A DNA stretch of 64,000 nt, taken from positions 2,630,001 to 2,694,000 of the forward strand of contig NC_013159.1 of the NCBI RefSeq assembly GCF_000023865.1, read 5' to 3'. Every line of letters begins with the position of its first letter. Positions within the stretch are counted from its first letter, which is position 1. This DNA is from Saccharomonospora viridis DSM 43017. Lineage in GTDB: Bacteria; Actinomycetota; Actinomycetes; Mycobacteriales; Pseudonocardiaceae. A program made the translations under genes and the position numbers. Below are positions 45,151-53,307 of the stretch, piece after piece. Under the pieces are notes generated by a model, which was not told the origin of the DNA, searched no databases, and saw only the letters and a list, made by a program, of their open reading frames with translations.

Positions 45151-45666
45151 TCAGACGATCGGGAAGCCGCACCGCCGGGCGAGGTCCTGGCGGGCGGCTT
45201 CGATGACCTGCCAGCGGTGGAGGTTGTGCCGCGCGTCGGCGAGCGCGTCGTGGGCGTCGCTGGGCGGCGGGGGCAGTTTCGGCCGCCCCACGTCCTCCCA
45301 ACGTTGCCTCAGATCCCGGGTGAACCGTGGCAGACGACGCGGCATCGACGGCATCGGCCCCCACAGCTGGGCCAGGGCCACGTGGTCGTAGGCGGCGTAC
45401 CAAGCCCACAGCTCGATGCCGTCCTGGGGGCGGCCGAAGAATTCGAGCAGATCGTTTCGGATGCGCTCCCGACTACGCCACGCCGGGTCCGAGGGCGAGG
45501 GAAGCTTCGACAGCACGTGCTCTCGGACCCAGGGACCCGCCTTCGCCGGATCGAATTCGGTGGACACCGCGTAGAACTCGCGCCCAAATTCGTCCACGAC
45601 ACCTATGGAGATCAGGTCGATGGTCACGCCGTCCTCGATGAACTCGGTGTCGTAGAAAAACCGCAC
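45151..45666 (-). CDS. 3'-5' exoribonuclease (RNase AS, Rv2179c-like)
   Basis: 171-aa DEDD-fold exoribonuclease. The opening RFFYDTEFIEDG provides the first catalytic Asp-Glu pair, YAAYDHVALAQLWG the second Asp, and DAHDALADARHN the last Asp/His motif. This is the Rv2179c/RNase AS family, which trims adenylate-containing RNA 3' ends. GTG 45666 matches the family N-terminus; earlier in-frame starts would add unconserved residues. It is convergent with DAHP synthase, as beside the mycobacterial aroG. Confidence 0.92.
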   Translation of the reverse strand: MRFFYDTEFIEDGVTIDLISIGVVDEFGREFYAVSTEFDPAKAGPWVREHVLSKLPSPSDPAWRSRERIRNDLLEFFGRPQDGIELWAWYAAYDHVALAQLWGPMPSMPRRLPRFTRDLRQRWEDVGRPKLPPPPSDAHDALADARHNLHRWQVIEAARQDLARRCGFPIV

Positions 45667-45723
45667 GCCCGGCACGGTACTCGACCGCCTCACAAGTCCT
45701 GGACGCCGGCCACCGCTTCCCGA

Positions 45724-46485
45724 TCAGCTGGCTCGCGATTCGGGCATCCGAGCGGCATCGCGCGCACCGACCTGTACGGGCACGGCGGGGCGCAATCCCG
45801 CCTTCTCGGCTGCGATGAGTTCCTTCGCCCTCGCGGCGTAGATGTCGACGTATTCCTGCCCGCTTAGCTCCATGAGCGCGTACATGATCTCGTCGGTGAT
45901 CGAACGTTCGACGAACCGATCACCCGCCAGTCCCTCGTAGCGGGAGAAGTCCAACGGCTTGCCGAAGCGGATCTCCAACTTATGCGGCCACCACATCCGT
46001 GAACCGATCGGATTGACCTGGTCGGTTCCGATCATGGCCACCGGGATGACGGGGACCCGGGCCTCCAACGCGATCCGGGCGACTCCGGTCTTGCCCTTGT
46101 ACAGCCTCCCGTCGGGTGAGCGCGTGCCCTCGGGGTAGATGCCCAGCAGGCGTCCCTCCCGCAACAACCGCACGGCGGCGTCGATGGCGGCCTGCGCGGC
46201 CGCGCCGCCCGAGCGGTCGATGGGGAACTGTCCCGCGCCGGTGAAGAACCACTTCTTCAACCGGCCCTTGAAGCCGGGTTCGGTGAAGTATTCCTGTTTG
46301 GCGGGGAAGGTGACCCGCCTCGGGACATGCAGCGGCATGAAGAACGAGTCGGCCACCGCCAGGTGATTGCTGGCGAGGATGGCGCCGCCTTCGGTGGGCA
46401 CATTCTCCAGGCCGGTCACCTTGGTCGGCCAGAACGCACGCAGCAGCGGGCCCAGCAGTACGTACTTCATCAGCCAATACAGCAC
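45724..46485 (-). CDS. plsC: 1-acylglycerol-3-phosphate acyltransferase
   Basis: 253-aa membrane-associated acyltransferase that makes phosphatidic acid from lysophosphatidic acid. Block I NHLAVADSFF has the HX4D catalytic motif, KWFFTGAGQFPIDR is block II, YPEGTRSPDG is block III (phosphate binding), and VPVIPVAMIG is block IV. One N-terminal membrane helix (VLYWLMKYVLLGPLLRAF). The start is uncertain: GTG 46485 is chosen for family similarity; a GTG at 46557 would add 24 residues. It corresponds to the Rv2182c position in mycobacteria. Confidence 0.88.
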   Translation of the reverse strand: MLYWLMKYVLLGPLLRAFWPTKVTGLENVPTEGGAILASNHLAVADSFFMPLHVPRRVTFPAKQEYFTEPGFKGRLKKWFFTGAGQFPIDRSGGAAAQAAIDAAVRLLREGRLLGIYPEGTRSPDGRLYKGKTGVARIALEARVPVIPVAMIGTDQVNPIGSRMWWPHKLEIRFGKPLDFSRYEGLAGDRFVERSITDEIMYALMELSGQEYVDIYAARAKELIAAEKAGLRPAVPVQVGARDAARMPESRAS

Positions 46486-46720
46486 TGCCTTCGGTCCTCT
46501 CTTCTGCGGAATGAACGCCGGCCAGCGGATCAGGGTACGAAGCCGCGGCCTCGACACACAACAATTCTCTACTCTGCAGTACCCGTGTCGCGAGAGAGGT
46601 CACACCCCATTCGCTCCGTGTTTCCCGTTCCCGGGTTGAGTGGTTCCACACGGCTACCTCACCGCGACGGCGAGTCATGCGAACATAGGGCGATGCGGCT
46701 CGACGGGAGGTTGACCGGGC

Positions 46721-47482
46721 ATGCCTGTGTTCGCCGGCGCTGAACCCTTCGTCCACGACGGTTCTCCCGAGGTGGGAGTGCTCCTGTGCCACGGATTCAC
46801 CAGCACACCGGCGACCATGCGGCCGTGGGGCGAATACCTGGCCGAGGCCGGTTTCACCGTGCGCTGCCCCCGCTTGCCGGGACACGGCACCAGCTGGCAG
46901 GAGTGCAACCGAACCCGGTGGCCGGACTGGTACGGCTGCCTGCGCGACGAATTCGCCGGACTCGCCCGCCGGTGCGAGTCGGTGTTCGTGTTCGGCCTGT
47001 CGATGGGGGGCACCCTCGCCCTGCGGCTGGCCCAGGACCTCGGTGACGCCGTGCGCGGCCTGGTACTGGTGAACCCGTCGGTGCTCACCCGCAGGCTCGA
47101 CGCCAAACTGGCCACGCTGTTGGCGCCGGTACTGCCGTCGGCGAAGGGGCTGGCGGGTGACATCGCCAAACCCGGGGTCGTGGAACTCGCCTACGACCGC
47201 ACCCCGGTGCGTGCGCTGGCGAGCCTGACCCGACTCTGGACGCTGGTCCGTCGCGACCTACCCCGGGTGACCCAACCGCTGTTGCTCGTCCGATCAGCGG
47301 TCGATCACGTCGTGGAAGGTGTCAACGCCACCGTGGTGGCCGACAATGTGCGTAGTGAGGACCTGCGCGAGGTAGTGCTTCACCACAGCTACCACGTGGC
47401 CACGCTCGACAACGACGCACCGTTGCTGTTCCGGCGCAGTGTGGAGTTCGTCGACTCCGTCAGACAGGTTGGTGCCCGATGA
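46721..47482 (+). CDS. Alpha/beta-hydrolase, carboxylesterase/lipase-like
   Basis: 253-aa alpha/beta-hydrolase of the Est30/monoacylglycerol lipase type. GLSMGGTL is the nucleophile elbow (Ser), LLCHGFTSTP the oxyanion strand, LLVRSAVDHVV carries the acid and LHHSYHVATLDND the catalytic His. No signal peptide. Probably hydrolyses short-chain or monoacyl glycerol esters; substrate unproven. It overlaps the next gene by 4 nt and is divergent from plsC. Confidence 0.9.
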   Translation: MPVFAGAEPFVHDGSPEVGVLLCHGFTSTPATMRPWGEYLAEAGFTVRCPRLPGHGTSWQECNRTRWPDWYGCLRDEFAGLARRCESVFVFGLSMGGTLALRLAQDLGDAVRGLVLVNPSVLTRRLDAKLATLLAPVLPSAKGLAGDIAKPGVVELAYDRTPVRALASLTRLWTLVRRDLPRVTQPLLLVRSAVDHVVEGVNATVVADNVRSEDLREVVLHHSYHVATLDNDAPLLFRRSVEFVDSVRQVGAR

Positions 47483-47985
47483 GTAGAGCATCAGGAACGG
47501 ACGGGCCCGAGGACGTCGACGCCACGTTCGCGAAGATCGTGGCGGGTCTGAAGGCGGAGGGATTCGGCACGGACACCGACGATCACCTGATCGACGCCGA
47601 CCCTTCGGACGACGACACGGGCGACCGGAGGCAAGCACGACTGCGTTCCCCACGTGAGCACGACACCCCCCGCTCGGGCTGGCGGACACCGGAGACCGAC
47701 TGGGAAGACACGCTGCTCGGCGACGACCCCACCGACGACGACGAACACTTCGTTCCCCCTGAGCCGCCCCCGCTGCCCCGGCCTCGCAAGGGCGCGATCG
47801 TCGTGCTGTTGTTCTTCGTGGTGGGTCTTCTGCTGCTCCTCGGACCCGGGCTCATCGGGCTGAGCCGTTCGATCGCCCTGCCGCTGGGCATGCTCTCCCT
47901 GGCCACCGGAATCGCACTGGCCCTGCTTCGGGTCAGGCAAGGCCCCCCGGACGGTGCGGACCCCACCAACGGAGCTCAGGTCTGA
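47479..47985 (+). CDS. Two-helix membrane protein, acidic N-terminus
   Basis: 168-aa protein with a long acidic, probably disordered N-terminal region (about 1-105, many Asp/Glu), then two membrane helices (about 109-130 and 134-152) near the C-terminus. Not assigned to a characterised family; similar proteins sit beside the hydrolase gene in relatives of Pseudonocardia. Translation is coupled to the hydrolase (ATGA overlap). Its last 10 nt overlap the opposing NUDIX-NYN gene. Confidence 0.75.
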   Translation: MSRASGTDGPEDVDATFAKIVAGLKAEGFGTDTDDHLIDADPSDDDTGDRRQARLRSPREHDTPRSGWRTPETDWEDTLLGDDPTDDDEHFVPPEPPPLPRPRKGAIVVLLFFVVGLLLLLGPGLIGLSRSIALPLGMLSLATGIALALLRVRQGPPDGADPTNGAQV

Positions 47986-48893
47986 ACCCGACCTCGACTC
48001 CGCGATCGCGCCGCCTGTGCCGACTCCTCGAGCAGTCGCCACAACTCACCGGGACCCAACGACACGCAGTCGAGTTCACCCACCCGACGGCGCAGTTCTC
48101 GATCAGCGGTGACGACCACGACATGGTCCTGGGGCCGGCCCGACCGCAGCTCGACGACCGTTCCGACGATCGTGTCGTCCCCCTCGCCGGTTGCGGACAC
48201 GACCTCGACGCCCGCTACCTCGGCGACGTGGCGAGCCTTCCCTTCGGTCACCAGGACCACGCGCGGCCACCAACACCACCGCCGTGGCAGCTCGAGGCCG
48301 ACCCGATGTGCGGCCACACCGATGCGGGACAGAGCGGCGAGCCGGTCACGGAGCCGAGCGACGGCTCCCGCTCGGTCGCGCCACCAGCCGTCCGGGCGGG
48401 CACCGATCACGTTGGCCGCGTCGACGACCAGGACGAGTTGTCTGTCCAGCTGTTCCCGCAGTAGCGGCCAGGCGGCCGCGAAGTCCTGGTGCAGGGGGTA
48501 TTCCTCGACCTCGTCGAGCGGCACCCAGTGCAGGGCCACGCTCTCCCCGTTCGCCACACGCGCCTCCACCTCACCCCGGACGGTGGCGAGCACGGTGGTG
48601 TAACGCCATGTGCCGTGGTCCTCGGCACACGAGGCGAGGACGCGCACCGCATGGGGCGGGATGGTGGTCTCCTCCTCGGTTTCGCGTGTGGCGGCGTCGG
48701 CGGGTGTCTCGCCGGGCAACACCGCGCCGCCGGGCAACGCCCAGGTGCTGCCGTGATGAGTCCACATCGCCCGGTGTTGCAGCAGTACTCCGCGCCGGGG
48801 ATCGACCAGCAACAGCCCGGCCGCTCCGTACAGCCCCCAATGTTTCCGTCCACACGCGCAGCTGACGAACCCCTCACCTTCACCGAGCAGCAT
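47976..48893 (-). CDS. NUDIX hydrolase fused to NYN/PIN-like nuclease domain
   Basis: 305-aa two-domain protein. Residues about 20-148 are a NUDIX domain with box GETPADAATRETEEE, preceded by WALPGGAV. Residues about 153-290 resemble an NYN (YacP/PIN-like) RNase: VVDAANVIG (Asp158, Asn161), GEGDDTIVG (Asp239/240) and VVTADREL (Asp264) give the acidic cluster. N-terminal CACGRKHWG may bind zinc. Together they suggest nucleotide-end hydrolysis linked to RNA cleavage, but no substrate is known. It is divergent neither way; it follows glucokinase on the same strand. Confidence 0.82.
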   Translation of the reverse strand: MLLGEGEGFVSCACGRKHWGLYGAAGLLLVDPRRGVLLQHRAMWTHHGSTWALPGGAVLPGETPADAATRETEEETTIPPHAVRVLASCAEDHGTWRYTTVLATVRGEVEARVANGESVALHWVPLDEVEEYPLHQDFAAAWPLLREQLDRQLVLVVDAANVIGARPDGWWRDRAGAVARLRDRLAALSRIGVAAHRVGLELPRRWCWWPRVVLVTEGKARHVAEVAGVEVVSATGEGDDTIVGTVVELRSGRPQDHVVVVTADRELRRRVGELDCVSLGPGELWRLLEESAQAARSRSRGRVQT

Positions 48894-48986
48894 TCGGCCA
48901 GCTTAGCGACGTTTTGACACCTGACTACCCGGAAATCGGGCGACCACACGACGCGGCCACGTCGAGACAGCACCGAGGGTGGCGAT

Positions 48987-49928
48987 TCAAGCCACACGCT
49001 CGAGGGCCAAGGTCGCGGCACCGACGATCGCCGTCGCGTCACCGAGCTGTGACGTGCGAATACGGGCCAGCGGCCGGTGTCCTGCCCCGGTGACCACCCT
49101 GGCGTAATGCTCCCGTGCCTCGTCCGCGAACAACGGCGCCGACGCCGCTACACCCCCCGCGAGCACGACTACCTCGGGGTCGTAGACGTCAGCGATGAGC
49201 GCCAGTCCCTCCCCGAGCCACCGCGCGAGTTCGGCCATCGCTTCCCGGGCGACCGGATCCCCTTCCCGGGCGGCACGGGCCACCCGCAATCCGGTCATCG
49301 CCGCGGGATCGACGACGTCACGCCTGAGCACCGACGGCCGCGCGGGCTGGCGGGCGAGGAGCTCGACGGCCGTGGCGGCGAGGGCGGTACCGCTGCAGTA
49401 GCGCTCCCAGCAACCGTGCCGGCCGCACGGGCACGGACGCCCATCCGGTACCACTCGAAGATGCCCTAGTTCGGGTGCCACCCCATGGGCACCGCGGAAG
49501 ATCTCACCACCGAGAAGCAGTCCGGCACCGATCCCGGTACCGAGGGCCAACAACAACGCCACGTCCGCGCCCCGTGCCGCCCCGAAGCGGTGCTCACCGA
49601 CGGCAGCGGCGTTGGCGTCGTGTTCCAGGGTCACCGGCACGCCGAGGCGCTTCGACATCCTCTCGACCACCGGTGCCCCCCGCCACGGCAAATGCGGTGC
49701 GAACATCACCGATTGACGATCCGGTCTCACGAACCCCGCCACCGCCAGTCCCACGGCGTCGACCGTGTGTCGCGCTCGCAACTCGTCCACGACCGCGGTG
49801 ATGGCCTCTTCCAGGGCGTCCTCGGATCCGGGGGTGGCGACGCACGTGGAGTCGAGCACAGCGCCCTGCTCGTCGACGACACCCGCACGCACACTGGTGC
49901 CCCCGACGTCAATCCCGATCGCCGGCAT
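48987..49928 (-). CDS. glkA: ROK-family glucokinase
   Basis: 313-aa ROK sugar kinase. IGIDVGGTSVRAG is the ATP-phosphate site, LEHDANAAAVGEH contains the catalytic Asp, ELGHLRV the sugar-binding Glu-His, and CPCGRHGCWERYCSG the ROK zinc motif. Such proteins phosphorylate glucose in actinobacteria and can influence carbon catabolite control. It overlaps the upstream 153-aa gene by 20 nt, in a leftward chain reaching back to 53.2 kb. Confidence 0.92.
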   Translation of the reverse strand: MPAIGIDVGGTSVRAGVVDEQGAVLDSTCVATPGSEDALEEAITAVVDELRARHTVDAVGLAVAGFVRPDRQSVMFAPHLPWRGAPVVERMSKRLGVPVTLEHDANAAAVGEHRFGAARGADVALLLALGTGIGAGLLLGGEIFRGAHGVAPELGHLRVVPDGRPCPCGRHGCWERYCSGTALAATAVELLARQPARPSVLRRDVVDPAAMTGLRVARAAREGDPVAREAMAELARWLGEGLALIADVYDPEVVVLAGGVAASAPLFADEAREHYARVVTGAGHRPLARIRTSQLGDATAIVGAATLALERVA

Positions 49929-50370
49929 CAGGCTCCCATTGACTACGAGGTCGGACCGTCACGTGCTGAACCCGACCATCGCGGCGCCCCTCGGGCCGTT
50001 GCGAGTTCGGCGCGGGACGAAAACCGGGCATGTGGATGCCGTCCTCCGGTGCCCACCGGTCCGCGAGCACAGCCCGCAACAACGCCAACAGTTGGGTCAC
50101 GTGTTCCACGATCCGCGCCGCGACGTCCACACGTTCGCCTCGGAACACCGCCACCACGGCGCACAACGGGCACCACTGGGACCCTTCGGCACCGGTGCCG
50201 GCGGCACCGGTCGGAGTGTCCGCCTCGGTACCGGTGTCGGTGTGTCCGTGTCCGTGACCGGCCTCGAGCACACTGTCGAGCCAGGGCTTGGCTCGTTCCA
50301 CGACCAGGTCCACGAGCAGGCGGATCTCGTCGGCGAGCTGAGCGCCGTCCGTGCCGTTCTCGGTGGTCAT
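49909..50370 (-). CDS. Rv2183c-like conserved actinobacterial protein (DUF5304-type)
   Basis: 153-aa protein with an N-terminal helix, a Gly/Thr/Asp linker, and a conserved SQWCPLCAVVAVFRGERVD block followed by a long helix (VTQLLALLRAVLADRW). The CPLC pair may bind metal. It occurs next to ArsA-type ATPases in many actinobacteria, including mycobacteria (Rv2183c/Rv2184c). Function unknown. ATG overlaps the ArsA stop by 4 nt; the 3' end overlaps the glucokinase start. Confidence 0.8.
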   Translation of the reverse strand: MTTENGTDGAQLADEIRLLVDLVVERAKPWLDSVLEAGHGHGHTDTGTEADTPTGAAGTGAEGSQWCPLCAVVAVFRGERVDVAARIVEHVTQLLALLRAVLADRWAPEDGIHMPGFRPAPNSQRPEGRRDGRVQHVTVRPRSQWEPDAGDRD

Positions 50371-51500
50371 GACGGGTTCTCCAGATGCACCAGCAATCCA
50401 CGCGCGTCGGATTCGGCACCTGTCAGTGTGTAGCCGCGCAGCGGCTCGGGCAGCGCGACGAGCCTGCGGAAACCGTCGACCGTGATGGCCAGGTCGTCGT
50501 CGATCCGGGCGAGTCGGACATCGGAGTCCTTCGCCAGCGGTATCGCGATGCGCAGCTGCACCCCCGCCTCCGTCTCCGCGGTTTCGAGCAACGGCACGGT
50601 GTTGGGCTCGCCCACCAAAGGACTGGTCTGCCCGTACAGCTCGTCGGCGATCTCCAGCAGCGCCTCCATTCCCACCGGCTCCACCGCGCGGTGCTCCACG
50701 GTGCGCAGGGTGCCCGGGAGGAGTCCACCGTCGCGTAGTTCGGCGAGAACCTGTTCCTGCTGGGCCCGCCGGGTACGCAGCCACGACGCGGCGGCGCCAC
50801 GCCACAGTCCGGCCGACGGCATCATGCGGTTGACCACCACGCCGTCGACGGTGATGCCCCGTAGGGCCAGCGACGTCAGCGTGCGCCGGGTCTCGGCGAC
50901 CACGACCCGCTCGGGCGTGAGCACCAACCGCACGGTGGTGGTCTCCTGGTCGGTGAGCATCTCCCGCAGCGACTCGATGTGCGCCGCGAAACGGTCCGCC
51001 GAGCGCGCGGCCACGGTCGCCGAGCGCCACGCCGGAAGCCGCCGCAAGTACCCCGCCACCGCCTCGGGCAGCGCCAGCAGTCGCAGTGTCTCGGCGGTGG
51101 GCCCGCAGTCCACGACGACGTTCTCCCACGGTCCACTGTCGGCGAGGCGTTGTACCTCACTCAACGACAGCAGCTCGTCCACCCCGGGGAGCACGGTGAG
51201 TTCCTCAGCGTCGAGCTGGTCCAACCCGAGTCCCGACAACATGTCCCGAAGCTGTTCCCGCAACGTGCCCCATGCGCTGTCGGTCAGGCCACGCATGTCC
51301 ACTTGCGCGCCGTACAGGAAACCGTCCACCTCAGAGGGCTCGTCGTGCAACGGTTGTCCGACGGCGTCGGAGAGGGAGTGGGCCGGATCGGTGGACACCA
51401 TCAGCGTCTTGCGGCCCCGGCGCGCAAGCCACGCGGCGGTCGCGGCGGCGAGGGTGGTCTTGCCGACGCCGCCTTTTCCGGTGAACAGCAGGATGCGCAC
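50367..51500 (-). CDS. ArsA/Get3-like ATPase (Rv2184c-type)
   Basis: 377-aa P-loop ATPase of the deviant Walker A group. GKGGVGKTT is at 8-16 with the signature Lys, STDPAHSLSD follows, VVVDCGPTAETLRLLALPE is the switch region, and the C-terminal beta-sandwich LRIAIPLAKDSDVRLARIDDDLAITV resembles that of actinobacterial ArsA-like proteins. No arsenic efflux genes are nearby, so an arsenic role is unlikely; the mycobacterial homologues have no settled function. Confidence 0.88.
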   Translation of the reverse strand: MRILLFTGKGGVGKTTLAAATAAWLARRGRKTLMVSTDPAHSLSDAVGQPLHDEPSEVDGFLYGAQVDMRGLTDSAWGTLREQLRDMLSGLGLDQLDAEELTVLPGVDELLSLSEVQRLADSGPWENVVVDCGPTAETLRLLALPEAVAGYLRRLPAWRSATVAARSADRFAAHIESLREMLTDQETTTVRLVLTPERVVVAETRRTLTSLALRGITVDGVVVNRMMPSAGLWRGAAASWLRTRRAQQEQVLAELRDGGLLPGTLRTVEHRAVEPVGMEALLEIADELYGQTSPLVGEPNTVPLLETAETEAGVQLRIAIPLAKDSDVRLARIDDDLAITVDGFRRLVALPEPLRGYTLTGAESDARGLLVHLENPS

Positions 51501-51501
51501 G

Positions 51502-51945
51502 CTAGCTTCGGCCCTCGACCCGTCGTTTGAGCTCTCGCAACGCCGTGTCCATGATCATTTTCTCGGCCTTGCGGCGCAGCAATCCGATCATGGGAAGCGC
51601 GAGTTCCACCGACAGCGTGTACGTCACCCTGGTGCGGTTCGGGCCGAGCGGTTCCAGCAGATAACGCCCTTCCTGCGCCTTCTGCATCTGCCCTTTCACC
51701 AGACGCCAGCTCACCGACAGACCGTCGTCGGCCCAGTCGTAGGCGAGCGTGTAGACGTCTTTCACCGGGCCGGAGTCGAGGGTGAAACGCACCTGGGCGG
51801 GCCGACCCGAATCGTCGGTGGCGAGGATCTCGGTCTGCCGTACGGCCTTCGCCCACTCCGGGTACGCCGGCAGGTCGGCGATGACCGCCATGATGTCGTC
51901 CGGGGCGGCGTCGATCTCGATGGACTGCGTGGACTGCTCCGCCAT
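51502..51945 (-). CDS. SRPBCC/START-like protein
   Basis: 147-aa helix-grip-fold protein (polyketide cyclase/COQ10-like; Rv2185c position). IEIDAAPDDIMAVIADLPAYPEWAKAV is typical of the first helix pair (here split over residues 9-35), and VELALPMIGLLRRKAEKMI forms the C-terminal cavity-closing helix. Binds hydrophobic ligands; no ligand can be inferred. The stop is directly upstream of the ArsA start (1 nt), so the genes are co-transcribed. Confidence 0.88.
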   Translation of the reverse strand: MAEQSTQSIEIDAAPDDIMAVIADLPAYPEWAKAVRQTEILATDDSGRPAQVRFTLDSGPVKDVYTLAYDWADDGLSVSWRLVKGQMQKAQEGRYLLEPLGPNRTRVTYTLSVELALPMIGLLRRKAEKMIMDTALRELKRRVEGRS

Positions 51946-51978
51946 GATGCTAGAGCCTAGCGGTCCGTCTTCTCGCCC

Positions 51979-52776
51979 TCACCAGCGCAACACGTAGGGG
52001 ACAGCCGTCCGTTGGAAGTGCCCCACATTGCGGCACTCGGTGTACTCCACCCGGAATCGCGCCGTCAGTGGTTGGTGGACGTGCCCGAACAGAGACCACC
52101 GCGGTCGTTCGGCTCGGATCCGTTCGAGCAGCGATCGTGCCCCTATCTCCACTGTGCGGGAGACCACGTCGTAGGTGAGTTCGGGGATCGCGGGCGGGAT
52201 GTGGCTGCACAACACGTCGATATCGGACAGCCCGGCCACGCGCTCGTCGAACTCCTCGCGGGTCAACAGGTGGGGTCGCCATACCGCGTTGGCTCGCGGC
52301 GTGGCGCCCTCGGGGAGAACCGCTCCCCCGACGAACCCGAACCGCAGTCCGCCGATCTCGACCACGTCGCCGTCCACCAGTCGAACACCGTCCGACGCGA
52401 ACTCGGGCCACAGCGCGGGCGCGTCGACGTTGCCCGGGATGGCGTAGACCGGGACGTCCAACGCGGCCATCGTCGAGAACAGGCGCGCGTACTGCTCGCG
52501 CATGGCCTCGTCGACGGCGGCTGCCGGGTCGTCGAGGCTGTCCCACAGCGACTGGACGAAGGCCCTCATCTCGGCGCGCGTGCCCGTCCTCCGCAGGGTC
52601 GCGTAGGCGCTGACGTTGTCCTCTCCGAAGAGTCGGCCGAAGATGCCGCCGCGGTGATCGTGGTAGTCGATGAAGTCGAGCAGATCTCCGAGCACGATCA
52701 GCGCGTCCGCTCCTTCGCTCGCGCGAGACAACGCCTCGGCATTGCCGTGCACGTCGGAGACGACATGTACCCGCAC
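51979..52776 (-). CDS. Calcineurin-like metallophosphoesterase
   Basis: 265-aa binuclear metal phosphoesterase. VSDVHGN is the first metal motif, VLGDLLDF the second, IPGNVDAP the third (GN[HD]), LCSHIPPA the fourth, and LFGHVHQP the fifth (GHxH), all intact. Substrate unknown; family members include nucleotide and protein phosphatases. It sits in the leftward conserved block between the two SRPBCC genes. Confidence 0.9.
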   Translation of the reverse strand: MRVHVVSDVHGNAEALSRASEGADALIVLGDLLDFIDYHDHRGGIFGRLFGEDNVSAYATLRRTGTRAEMRAFVQSLWDSLDDPAAAVDEAMREQYARLFSTMAALDVPVYAIPGNVDAPALWPEFASDGVRLVDGDVVEIGGLRFGFVGGAVLPEGATPRANAVWRPHLLTREEFDERVAGLSDIDVLCSHIPPAIPELTYDVVSRTVEIGARSLLERIRAERPRWSLFGHVHQPLTARFRVEYTECRNVGHFQRTAVPYVLRW

Positions 52777-52786
52777 GGGTGACAGC

Positions 52787-53197
52787 CTAACCCTGGGTGT
52801 GCGCGGCGGGTGCGACCCCGGGTTCCCTACCGTCCTCGAGCACGTCCTTCAACCCGAGCGCGATGGCCTTCGCCGCACGGGCCCGACGATCGCGTTCGGC
52901 CCGTAACTGCCGAGGTGTGCGCCGCGGCCCGGTCGGATCGGCGCGCAGGAAGTAGTGCAGGACCGTGCCGTCGAGCACGGGTTCCAGCCAGACCTCCATC
53001 GTGCCGACCAACGCGCCTCGCACTGTCCAGCGAAGCCCCTCGTCACCCCGATCGGTGTAAACTTCCAGCACGAGGTCGGGCCAGTACAGGCTCCATGATC
53101 GCGGGTCGGCGAACACCGCCGCGACCGTACTCGGCGGTACCGCGAGAAACGTTTCGTCAACGATGTCGAGAGTGGGCGCTTCTTCGGTAGCGGACAC
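52787..53197 (-). CDS. SRPBCC-family protein
   Basis: 136-aa second START-like protein. DETFLAVPPSTVAAVFADPRSW is the N-terminal helix pair (split by a loop), and LRWTVRGALVGTMEVWLEP and VLHYFLRADPTG form the central sheet. C-terminus is Arg-rich. Only distantly similar to the other SRPBCC protein of the block. GTG 53197 is chosen as the upstream in-frame residues look non-coding. Resembles the mycobacterial Rv2185c/Rv2187 neighbourhood. Confidence 0.82.
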   Translation of the reverse strand: MSATEEAPTLDIVDETFLAVPPSTVAAVFADPRSWSLYWPDLVLEVYTDRGDEGLRWTVRGALVGTMEVWLEPVLDGTVLHYFLRADPTGPRRTPRQLRAERDRRARAAKAIALGLKDVLEDGREPGVAPAAHTQG

Positions 53198-53307
53198 GAG
53201 TGCAGAATCGCATGGCGTGCGAATGCCACAGTCCCCGGGCATAGCCAAACGCTCGATCAGGAGTTAGGTTGACCGGCGGGTAACATCTGTCGAACACGGA
53301 GGTTCAC

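Noticed and set aside
50367-51500. Arsenite-efflux role for the ArsA-like ATPase
   Set aside because: No arsB, arsC or arsR neighbours, and the context matches the mycobacterial Rv2184c block, which is not arsenic-related.
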